The notes under the pieces are model-generated. The model was not told where the DNA came from, ran no database searches, and saw only the letters and a program-made list of their open reading frames with translations. Made by a program: the position numbers and the translations under genes. 64,000 bases of DNA, taken from assembly GCA_019752335.1 (NCBI GenBank), contig JAIEMJ010000005.1, forward strand, positions 62,001-126,000, written 5' to 3'. Shown piece after piece: positions 18,270-24,889 of the stretch; the first letter of the stretch is position 1, and every line of letters begins with the position of its first letter. The stretch is from Bryobacteraceae bacterium. GTDB taxonomy: Bacteria; Acidobacteriota; Terriglobia; Bryobacterales; Bryobacteraceae.

Positions 18270-19161
18270 ACTCATTCCCCTTCTCGTGATTCATGCGCTG
18301 CTGCTCGCCCAGGACAAGCCGGAGGGTACGTCCCTGCTGGGCGTCCCTTTGCGCTCAGAAAAAGACAACGATGGGCGCATTGCCGCCGCGGACGCGGAGT
18401 TGGCGAAGAACCCGGGCAAGCTTGAAGCGCTGCTCAAGACCGGCCAAGCCCGCGACGCCTTCTTTCAATACAACGCCTCCATCGCCATCTACACGAAAGC
18501 CATCGCCGCCTTCCCGGCTGACCCGCGGCCGTACCGCATGCGCGGCCATCGCTATCTCTCCCTGCGTAAATTCGATCTGGCGATTGTGGATCTCGAAAAG
18601 GCCAGATCCCTGGCGCCCTCCTCCTTCGAAGCCTCGTTTTACCTGGGCCTGTCGTATTACTTCTCGCAGAAGTACGGCGACGCAGCGAACGAATTCGCGC
18701 GCTGCGTGAATATGGCCGGCAAGCCGGACGAGTTCGCCAAGAGCCTGCCCACCGGCATGGTGGGCTGCGCGACCCTCCCCCAGACGCCCGAGTTCCTGAT
18801 GGGCCTGGCGGACTGGCACTACCGCTCTCTGCGTCGCGCCGGGCGCAGTGGCGAGGCGAAAGAACTGTTGGCTAGCATTAAGGACGGCCTGCAGGTGCGG
18901 GCGAACGAAAGTAACTATCGCGACCTGCGCTTCTTTCAGGGCAAGTTGAGCGAGAAGGAATTGCTCGAGCAAACCGGCATCGCTTACACAAACGCGGCCT
19001 CCGCCGTAGCCCTGCACCATCTGATGGGCGGCAAGGTGGGCGAAGGTTGCACCTTGCTCCGCAAGCTCTCGCGAGACTCCAACTGGTCGAGCTTCGGCGT
19101 CATCGCCGCTGAAGTCGAGCTAACCCGGGAGAGCCGCGCCGCCTGTGCCCTCTTTAAGTAG
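18262..19161 (+). CDS. Exported tetratricopeptide-repeat protein
   Basis: A 299-residue protein with an N-terminal signal peptide (MLRLIPLLVIHALLLAQ) followed by helical TPR-like repeats. The clearest units are at residues about 62-130 (YNASIAIYTKAIAAFPADPRPYRM, LRKFDLAIVDLEKARSLAP, FEASFYLGLSYYFSQKYGDA). The C-terminal part contains two or three weaker helical pairs and several cysteines. It overlaps the thioesterase gene by 8 nt. TPR proteins usually mediate protein-protein contacts, here in the periplasm; partner unknown. Confidence 0.8.
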   Translation: MLRLIPLLVIHALLLAQDKPEGTSLLGVPLRSEKDNDGRIAAADAELAKNPGKLEALLKTGQARDAFFQYNASIAIYTKAIAAFPADPRPYRMRGHRYLSLRKFDLAIVDLEKARSLAPSSFEASFYLGLSYYFSQKYGDAANEFARCVNMAGKPDEFAKSLPTGMVGCATLPQTPEFLMGLADWHYRSLRRAGRSGEAKELLASIKDGLQVRANESNYRDLRFFQGKLSEKELLEQTGIAYTNAASAVALHHLMGGKVGEGCTLLRKLSRDSNWSSFGVIAAEVELTRESRAACALFK

Positions 19162-19168
19162 CCCATCG

Positions 19169-19192
19169 CGTTAGCCGGTAGCGGCCCTAACG
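19169..19192 (+). terminator. Possible terminator hairpin after the TPR gene
   Basis: CGTTA-GCCG / CGGC-CC-TAACG forms a 9-bp stem with a short bulge 8 nt past the stop codon, followed by only a weak T-rich stretch. It is a plausible but unproven terminator. Confidence 0.35.
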
Positions 19193-19220
19193 AATTTCGG
19201 TCGCCAAAATAATCGATAAA

Positions 19221-19250
19221 TCGACAGTCTTCGACAGTTTTCGACAGAGT
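19221..19250. repeat. Three tandem 10-bp repeats
   Basis: The 10-mers TCGACAGTCT, TCGACAGTTT and TCGACAGAGT lie head to tail. They sit in the 19162-19425 gap, which otherwise shows nothing recognisable apart from the hairpin at its left end. One helical turn spacing would suit a protein-binding array, but no binding protein can be named. Confidence 0.7.
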
Positions 19251-19425
19251 CTTGGGCCAAACCGCTTCTCTCCGGCTGAACTCGTCAGAACTGGTGACGA
19301 TATTCTTCCTTATTCCTTTCAGCCACTTACGCCAATTCGTTCCTGCATGGCTGCTATCCTGGATTTACTGAGTGAGAAGCGGTCCAGTGGCGGCCACTCT
19401 CGGCAACCCTCGCCAAGCCCGCAAG

Positions 19426-20074
19426 TCAAATAGAATCAATCACTCCCCGGTTGGTTTCGTAGCCCTTCAGCCAGAAAGTCAGCTGGCAGACGGCCACCTC
19501 GGGTCCGTCACCACCGCCACCGCCAGAACGATGGTGGCGTGAAGACACTCATCGGCAATTCGATGTGCGGCCCGTCTTGATCGAGCGGGCAGCCCGTCAT
19601 GCGCGCGGCGATGGAAAAGACCAGTTCCTCGCCATCCGAGCCCTCCGACTCTTCCGGCAAGGGCAGACCGTAGTCCGCCATGATTCCCTCATCGACCGCG
19701 CCAACATGAACGCGTTTCAGTTCGCCCGCTTCGAACAAGGCATATGCCCAGAAGTCCGTCACACTGTGCAGGCCAAGCGCCAACACTGTCGAGGAGGAAA
19801 AGCGGTGGGTCACCTTTTCGAACAGGGGCCCCGGAGTCCCGAGCCACAGTGAATCGTGCCCGATGAAATAGCCTCCCGGATAGGCGCCAATGAAGAGTTC
19901 ACCCCGATAGGGAAACACGCCGCCTTCGAACGTAGACTCCCGCACTCGTCGAAAACGTGCGAACCCAAGTTCGCTTGCCAGCCGTTCGCACTGCTGCGGG
20001 TCATTGACGAGGGGATCGGCAAAAAGAGGACCGCCCCGTTCTGAAACAAAGACGCAAGACACTTTCCAGCCCAT
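19426..20074 (-). pseudogene. Unknown conserved protein, reading frame apparently shifted near the 3' end
   Basis: From ATG 20074 the frame encodes 188 residues (MGWKVSCVFVSERGGPLFAD...) ending FWRWRW at a TGA at 19508. One base removed in the (TGG CGG) repeat around 19515-19530 would continue in the next frame through SGGGGGDGPEVAVCQLTFWL and KGYETNRGVIDSI to a TGA at 19426. This tail looks like real protein (hydrophobic core pattern WLKGYETNRG), whereas FWRWRW looks like an out-of-frame end. So the gene probably carries a +1 frameshift, a sequencing slip in the GGT/GGC run, or a variable tract. No function recognised; no signal peptide or membrane helix is seen. Confidence 0.5.
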
Positions 20075-20096
20075 GCCCTCCTCCTATCGGTCCCTG

Positions 20097-20459
20097 TTAG
20101 TGATAGTGAATTTCGAACGGCTTATTCGTGATGAAAACCACCGTCACATCCACGTCCGCCGTCGCGCCGTGCTGCATCGTCTCGCCTTCGGGGAACCAGA
20201 CGAACTGCCCGGCCGTGTAGGTGTTGCTCCCCGTCGAGAGCGTCCCTTCCAGAATGTACATGCCGTGGGCGCAGGGATGCGTGTGCGTCGGGTTCATCGT
20301 GCCCGCCGGATAGCGCACCAACCGGACCTCCATGCCGGTGTCCGGGTCCGTATACAAATTCTTGCGAAACATGGGAGCTCCCGTGGGCGCTACGGTGCGC
20401 GGTTCCCAGGGGAGTGCATTGGCATCGACGACAATAGGCATGTTGCGATTGTCGCGCAT
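20097..20459 (-). CDS. Cupin-domain protein
   Basis: A 120-residue single-domain cupin. Motif 1 region PAGTMNPTHTHPCAHGMYILEGTL has the spaced histidines and glutamate expected for metal binding. Motif 2 lies around TAGQFVWFPEGETMQHGATAD. Small cupins of this kind are often sugar-related isomerases, dioxygenases or ChrR-like sensors; no specific role can be given. The start may be ATG 20459 or ATG 20441; neither has a clear ribosome binding site. It is divergent from the tricorn gene, sharing a 63-nt upstream region. Confidence 0.8.
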   Translation of the reverse strand: MRDNRNMPIVVDANALPWEPRTVAPTGAPMFRKNLYTDPDTGMEVRLVRYPAGTMNPTHTHPCAHGMYILEGTLSTGSNTYTAGQFVWFPEGETMQHGATADVDVTVVFITNKPFEIHYH

Positions 20460-20522
20460 ACGGCCGTCATTTTAGTAGACTCATGTAGGCCCCTCGTCAG
20501 GGCTTTCCAGGAGGTCTTCACC

Positions 20523-23500
20523 TTGCGCCACTACGCCGCCTTTCTCTGTCTGCTGGCCGTCCCCGCCCTGGCGGACGTCAAGCTGCTTCGCCACCCTACT
20601 TACTCGAAGGGGCGCGTCGCTTTCTCCTACTTCGGCGACATTTGGACCGCCAACGAAAACGGCGCCAACGTGCAACGGCTCACCGACAACCAGGCCCGCG
20701 ACGTCTACCCGCGCTTCTCGCCCGATGGCAACTGGATTGCCTTCTCGTCGAACCGCGAAGGCAACTATGACATCTATGTCGTCGCCGCCACGGGCGGCAA
20801 GCCCAAGCAGCTTACCTTCCATACCGCCGATGACACGGCCGTCGGTTGGACGCCGGACGGCAAGTACATCCTCTTCTCATCGGTCCGCGCCCAGGGCGCC
20901 TTCCCCACGGTAGCCACGCTGTTTGAAGTGAGTCCCGAGGGCGGCAGCGAGCGGCCAGTCCCCACCGATTGGGGAGCCAGCGGTAGTTACTCGCCCGACG
21001 GCAAGAAGCTGGCATTCATGCGCCACCCGGGCGTCTGGTCCCGCCGGCACTATCGCGGCTCCTACGCCGCCGACCTCTGGGTGATGGACACCGCCGCCAA
21101 GACCTATGCCAAACTCGGCGACGCCGACTATAAAGGCAACTACTTCTGGCCGATGTACGGCGCCAGTCGCGAGATCTATTTCGTGAGTGACCGTACGCCC
21201 AACGAGAAGAACATCAAATTCGCGGGCCCCGAGGTGATGAAGAGCGTCAATAACATTTGGAAGATCCCGGAGACCGGCGGCGTGCCCGTGCAAGTGACGC
21301 ACCACACCGACGGCAACCTCTACTTCCCCAGCATCTCCGCCGATCGCAAGACGATCGTCTACGAAGACAACTTCGGACTCTGGAAGCTCGACCTCGCCAC
21401 CGGCAAGTCCGTCGAAATCCGCATCGACCTGAAGTCCGACTCGAAGGCCGACGACACACCCATGGTCACGGTGAGCGAGGCGTCGGCGTTTCACCTCTCG
21501 CCCTCGAATCGCCGGGCCGCGGTGCTCGTCCACGGCGAGGTCTTCACGGTCGCCACGGAGCGGGGCGTACCCCAGCGCGTCACCGACAGCCCCTCGCGCG
21601 AAGACGAGCCCCGCTGGTCGCCCAACGGCAAGTGGATCGCCTTCACCTCAGACCGTGGCGGCCGCCAGGAAGTGTGGATCTCCGACGAACTGGGCAAATC
21701 ACCCAGGAAGCTGAGCGACGCCGATTGCGATAAGTCGCAGATCGTCTGGGCGCCGGATTCGAAATCGCTACTGTGGTCGGGCTCCGATCACCAGTTGCGG
21801 CAGGTGGATGTCGATACCGGCAAAACGACGGTGTTGGCGACGGGTCCTTTCGGCAACGTTACGGGCGCCCAGTTCTCACCCGATGGCAAATGGATCTCGT
21901 ACGCCAAGCAGGATCGTCTGCTGCGCTATCAGGTCTGGATCAAGCATCTCGAAAAAGGCGACGAGCATGCCATCGTGTCGGACCAGTTTCAATACTCCAC
22001 CGGTGCCAAGTGGACGCCGGACGGCAAGAAGCTCCTCTTCACCGGCGGCATCAGCGCGCCAGCGATGGCCTCGCAAGGCTTCCGCGGCTCGCCCGCCCAG
22101 CTTTATGCGGTCTCGCTTACCCGCCGCGAGAAGGCTCCCGAGACGCGCGAGATCAACACCGAGGAGCAAGCCCTGGCGCAGTTGAATGAGCCGCCCCCGG
22201 CAGGACCTGGCCGCCGTCCGGCCACTTCGGCGGTGAACGTCGCCATCGACTGGGAGGGCTTCGAAAGCCGCATCCAGAAGCTCGGGAGTTCCGCTGGCCC
22301 CGTCACCTCGGTCTCCGCCTCGCCGGACTCGAAGACGGTTCTCTTTCAAGTCGCCGGCGGTGGCGCGCCGGAGTACTACGTGATGCGCGAAGACGGCACC
22401 GGTATGCAGCGCCTGAACACCGCCGTCCCCGACACTGGCCGGCGTGGCGCGGCAGGTGGCGGCGGTGGCGGCCGCGGCTTTGGTTTTGGCGGAGGTAACG
22501 AGCCACAGTGGTCCCGCGACGGACGCAGCGTTTATGCCTTGTTGGGCGGACAGCTCTACTCGATTCCCGTTCCCACGCTCGCCGACGCGGGCGACGCCCC
22601 GGGCGGCTCCCGCGGAGGCCGTGGCGGCCAGCCGGTGTCCGCTTCGCCTGCGAGCCCCACCGGCGCTGGGCCCAAGCGCGTCGACTTCGCCGTCAGCTTG
22701 ACCATTGACCGCGCCGCCGAACGGCAGCAGGTCTTCAGCGAGGCCTGGCGCATCATGAAGAATCGCTTCTACGATGCGAAAATGCACGGCGTCAACTGGG
22801 CGGCCGCGCAGGACAAGTACCAGTCGGTGCTGGAGCACGTCGCCGACACCGAAGAGCTCCACAACGTCATCATGGAGATGATCGGCGAGTTGAACGCCTC
22901 GCACACCGGCGTCTCCGGCGGCGGACTCCTCCCCGGCGAATCCCCCCGCGAACGCCTCGACACCCGCCACCCCGGCTTCACCCTGAAGCCCGACGCCGCC
23001 TCGGGCTACTACCAGGTGGAGTCGGTCCTGAGCAAGGGCCCGGCGGATCGCGATTACTTCCAGCTAGCCGCCGGCCAATACATCCTGGCCGTCAATGGCG
23101 CCGAGCTCAAAACCACCCGCAATTACTGGGAATTCTTCAATGTCCTGCCCGGACGCAAGCTCGAATTCCTCGTCAATACCAAGCCCTCGGTCGACGGCGC
23201 CCGCACGCTCACCATCGAACCCCTCGCGCCCCAGGCCGCCGCGAATCTTGCCTACGCTAACTGGGTAGAAGGCCGGAGGAAGCTGGTGGAGACCATGACC
23301 AAAGGCGAAATCGGCTATCTCCACATCCGCGCCATGGACGCGCCGTCGCTGGCAAAGTTTCAAGAGGACCTGATCGACCTGCGCGAGAAGAAGGCTCTCA
23401 TCATCGACCAGCGATTTAACGGAGGCGGCGGCATCGATCAGGAGTTGCTGCAGATCCTGAATCAGCGCAACCAATACCAGCGCACGCGCGGGCGCGATTC

Positions 23501-23858
23501 CATCGAAGTCGTACGCCCCGTCCAGGCCTTCTACGGCCCCATGGCCGTCCTGCAGAACGAGCGCTCCGCCAGCGACGCCGAGATGTTCCCCGACGGCTTC
23601 CGCCGCTTAGGGCTGGGCAAGCTGATCGGCATGCCGACGATGGGCGCGGTGATCGGCACCGGCTCCTACAGCCTACTCGACGGCTCGCAACTCCGAACGC
23701 CGGGTTCGGGCGTCTATACGGCGACGGGAGAGAACATGGAGAACTACGGAGTCCCCCCGGACTACATGGTCGACAACGGCCCAGCGGATTTCTTCGCCGG
23801 GCACGACCGGCAGATCGAGAAGGCGATTGAGGTGCTGAAGAGTCAGATGAAGCCGTAA
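20523..23858 (+). CDS. Secreted tricorn protease homologue (S41 family)
   Basis: A 1111-residue exported peptidase. A TTG start at 20523 is chosen because AGGAGG lies 8 nt upstream and a signal peptide follows directly (MRHYAAFLCLLAVPALA); the frame is open upstream, but without that site. Residues about 20-700 hold two beta-propeller regions of TolB/WD40-like blades (SPDGNWIAFSSNREGNYDIY and similar), with a Gly-rich linker near 640-725. Then comes a helical C1 domain, a PDZ domain (about 815-905), and the S41 catalytic domain. His933 (GYLHI) and Ser1017-Asp1018 (ERSASDAE) match the tricorn catalytic His and Ser-Asp. Tricorn degrades oligopeptides from larger proteases. The last 112 bp are duplicated downstream of the hicBA cassette. 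Confidence 0.92.
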   Translation: MRHYAAFLCLLAVPALADVKLLRHPTYSKGRVAFSYFGDIWTANENGANVQRLTDNQARDVYPRFSPDGNWIAFSSNREGNYDIYVVAATGGKPKQLTFHTADDTAVGWTPDGKYILFSSVRAQGAFPTVATLFEVSPEGGSERPVPTDWGASGSYSPDGKKLAFMRHPGVWSRRHYRGSYAADLWVMDTAAKTYAKLGDADYKGNYFWPMYGASREIYFVSDRTPNEKNIKFAGPEVMKSVNNIWKIPETGGVPVQVTHHTDGNLYFPSISADRKTIVYEDNFGLWKLDLATGKSVEIRIDLKSDSKADDTPMVTVSEASAFHLSPSNRRAAVLVHGEVFTVATERGVPQRVTDSPSREDEPRWSPNGKWIAFTSDRGGRQEVWISDELGKSPRKLSDADCDKSQIVWAPDSKSLLWSGSDHQLRQVDVDTGKTTVLATGPFGNVTGAQFSPDGKWISYAKQDRLLRYQVWIKHLEKGDEHAIVSDQFQYSTGAKWTPDGKKLLFTGGISAPAMASQGFRGSPAQLYAVSLTRREKAPETREINTEEQALAQLNEPPPAGPGRRPATSAVNVAIDWEGFESRIQKLGSSAGPVTSVSASPDSKTVLFQVAGGGAPEYYVMREDGTGMQRLNTAVPDTGRRGAAGGGGGGRGFGFGGGNEPQWSRDGRSVYALLGGQLYSIPVPTLADAGDAPGGSRGGRGGQPVSASPASPTGAGPKRVDFAVSLTIDRAAERQQVFSEAWRIMKNRFYDAKMHGVNWAAAQDKYQSVLEHVADTEELHNVIMEMIGELNASHTGVSGGGLLPGESPRERLDTRHPGFTLKPDAASGYYQVESVLSKGPADRDYFQLAAGQYILAVNGAELKTTRNYWEFFNVLPGRKLEFLVNTKPSVDGARTLTIEPLAPQAAANLAYANWVEGRRKLVETMTKGEIGYLHIRAMDAPSLAKFQEDLIDLREKKALIIDQRFNGGGGIDQELLQILNQRNQYQRTRGRDSIEVVRPVQAFYGPMAVLQNERSASDAEMFPDGFRRLGLGKLIGMPTMGAVIGTGSYSLLDGSQLRTPGSGVYTATGENMENYGVPPDYMVDNGPADFFAGHDRQIEKAIEVLKSQMKP
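23746..23857 (+). repeat. 112-bp direct repeat, copy A (3' end of the tricorn gene)
   Basis: This segment encodes the C-terminal residues GVPPDYMVDNGPADFFAGHD to KSQMKP and the first two bases of the stop. It matches 24355-24466 with three mismatches in 112 positions: GAT/GAC and ATT/ATC are synonymous, AGT/GGT changes Ser to Gly. The two copies bracket the hicBA genes. Confidence 0.92.
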
Positions 23859-23879
23859 TTGACAGCGACTTATTTCAGC

Positions 23880-24098
23880 CTACAGAAGAGCAGCAGTGAA
23901 TTCATCGACGCTAATCTGCGCCTGCCGAAGGATACTTCTGAGGGTTCCGGGAGCCACGGTCGTGTGGAGGGGCACAGTCACTCGAACTGCGCCGCGGCCG
24001 AGCCGTACATGGGACCCAGCCTGCCGCAGAACCTGAAATCCAACCATCTCCAGCGCCCTGATTACGTCGGCGCCAGACACGGTACGGGGCAGCTTCAT
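23880..24098 (-). CDS. hicA: HicA-family mRNA interferase toxin
   Basis: A 72-residue HicA toxin with a double-stranded-RNA-binding-like fold that cleaves mRNA when not held by HicB. Family features visible are VSGADVIRALEMVGFQVLRQAGSH, the catalytic-histidine motif GSHVRL, VTVPLHTTVAPGTL, and RSILRQAQISVDEF. Its ATG overlaps the stop of the upstream antitoxin gene by 4 nt (ATGA). Gene order is antitoxin then toxin, the reverse of the classic hicAB. The pair lies in a 609-bp unit bounded by the duplicated tricorn 3' end. Confidence 0.85.
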   Translation of the reverse strand: MKLPRTVSGADVIRALEMVGFQVLRQAGSHVRLGRGAVRVTVPLHTTVAPGTLRSILRQAQISVDEFTAALL

Positions 24099-24319
24099 GC
24101 AGCCACGAGCACCGGGTCATCCGCAAAGTGTAGCCTCACTTGTTTCGGAAAATCCTCGGGCTCGAAATGAACGGCAAGAGCGTCGCGGATATTGCGCTCC
24201 AATTCGCCAAGCGTTTGTGCCTGTGTGGTCAGGCCACCGAACCCGCGCGGATCGTCCCACGAAGCAACCAGCGTTGCGGACTCATCGCAGGCACTGATCC
24301 TAATCGTAATTGCTTGCAC
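24095..24319 (-). CDS. hicB: HicB-like antitoxin (DUF1902 type)
   Basis: A 74-residue antitoxin candidate starting at GTG. It has the short partial RNase-H-like fold of HicB/DUF1902 proteins (AITIRISACDESATLVASWD, GGLTTQAQTLGELERNIRDA, FEPEDFP) and lacks any C-terminal DNA-binding domain. A TACAAT hexamer at 24331-24326 would place transcription start almost at the GTG, and GGAGG lies 12 nt upstream of it. The antitoxin-first order and the 4-nt overlap with hicA support assignment as the cognate antitoxin. Confidence 0.75.
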   Translation of the reverse strand: MQAITIRISACDESATLVASWDDPRGFGGLTTQAQTLGELERNIRDALAVHFEPEDFPKQVRLHFADDPVLVAA

Positions 24320-24354
24320 AGACTGATTGTACCTCCAGCGGGTCTGGCCGTGAG

Positions 24355-24466
24355 ACGGAGTCCCCCCGGACTACATGGTCGACAACGGCCCAGCGGACTT
24401 CTTCGCCGGGCACGACCGGCAGATCGAGAAGGCGATCGAGGTGCTGAAGGGTCAGATGAAGCCGTA
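24355..24466 (+). repeat. 112-bp direct repeat, copy B (duplicated tricorn 3' end)
   Basis: It preserves the reading frame of the tricorn C-terminus up to a TAG stop at 24465-24467. Without an upstream coding part it is a remnant. The offset from copy A is exactly 609 bp. The fact that two of three differences are silent suggests both copies spent time under selection in functional genes. Confidence 0.92.
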
Positions 24467-24492
24467 GTCTGAAAGGACGGTCCTCAATGAAG

Positions 24493-24521
24493 TTGACACG
24501 AAAGCAAGAGAGCCGTAGGAT
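24493..24521 (+). promoter_or_regulatory. Putative sigma-70 promoter upstream of the DUF433 remnant
   Basis: TTGACA at 24493-24498 and TAGGAT at 24516-24521 are separated by 17 nt. The AGGA inside the second box is also 7 nt before ATG 24528 and could instead be its ribosome binding site. Confidence 0.4.
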
Positions 24522-24527
24522 CCAAGT

Positions 24528-24791
24528 ATGGGTTCCACTTCGGAGTCATATCGATAGCTGACACGTTCGGCGGGAGTTCGGGGCGGCAACCCGATTGTCG
24601 AAGGAACCCGGGTCGCGGTCCACGACGTGATCGGTTTGCTACAAAATGGAGAATCGATTGACTCGCTGACGGTCAACTGCTTTCCCCAGATCACGAAGCC
24701 TCAAGTGTACGAGTGCTTGGCCTACTATGAAGATCATCGCGGCGAGATCGACTTGCTGGTGGCAAGGCAGATGTCGTTTGCGGTTGGATGA
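24528..24791 (+). pseudogene. DUF433-family antitoxin gene with an in-frame amber codon
   Basis: From ATG 24528 (AGGA 7 nt upstream) the frame reads MGSTSESYR, then TAG at 24555-24557, then stays open to the TGA at 24789-24791. The downstream part is a clear DUF433 domain: GVRGGNPIVEGTRVAVHDVI, GLLQNGESIDSLTVNCFPQI, TKPQVYECLAYYEDHRGEID. A single nonsense change (a tyrosine codon would fit) explains the interruption. Its stop overlaps the next ATG (ATGA), the usual arrangement with a DUF5615 PIN-like toxin. No alternative start with a ribosome binding site is seen after the amber codon. Confidence 0.7.
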
Positions 24792-24889
24792 AGCTCTTCC
24801 TGGATCACGAAGTGCCCGACGCACTGAGCTACGGCCCAGTCACTTCGTCACCGAAGGCGGTGAAGGGTTGGCCGATCTTCGTTAGGTAG
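24788..24889 (+). pseudogene. 5' fragment of a DUF5615-type PIN-like toxin gene
   Basis: The first 15 codons (MKLFLDHEVPDALSY) match the conserved start of DUF5615 PIN-like toxins, in which the early aspartate is part of the active site. After about 24832 the sequence becomes the antisense of the 3' end of the HD-HSP90 gene, and the frame closes after 33 codons. The toxin was therefore cut off when that gene, or the segment carrying it, joined here. Confidence 0.6.

Noticed and set aside
20004-20522. Upstream extension of the tricorn protease frame
   Set aside because: It runs antisense through the cupin gene and hides the signal peptide; AGGAGG plus TTG at 20523 is a better start.
24480-24830. 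Minus-strand open frames opposite the DUF433 remnant
   Set aside because: They are shadows; the plus strand carries the recognisable DUF433 domain.
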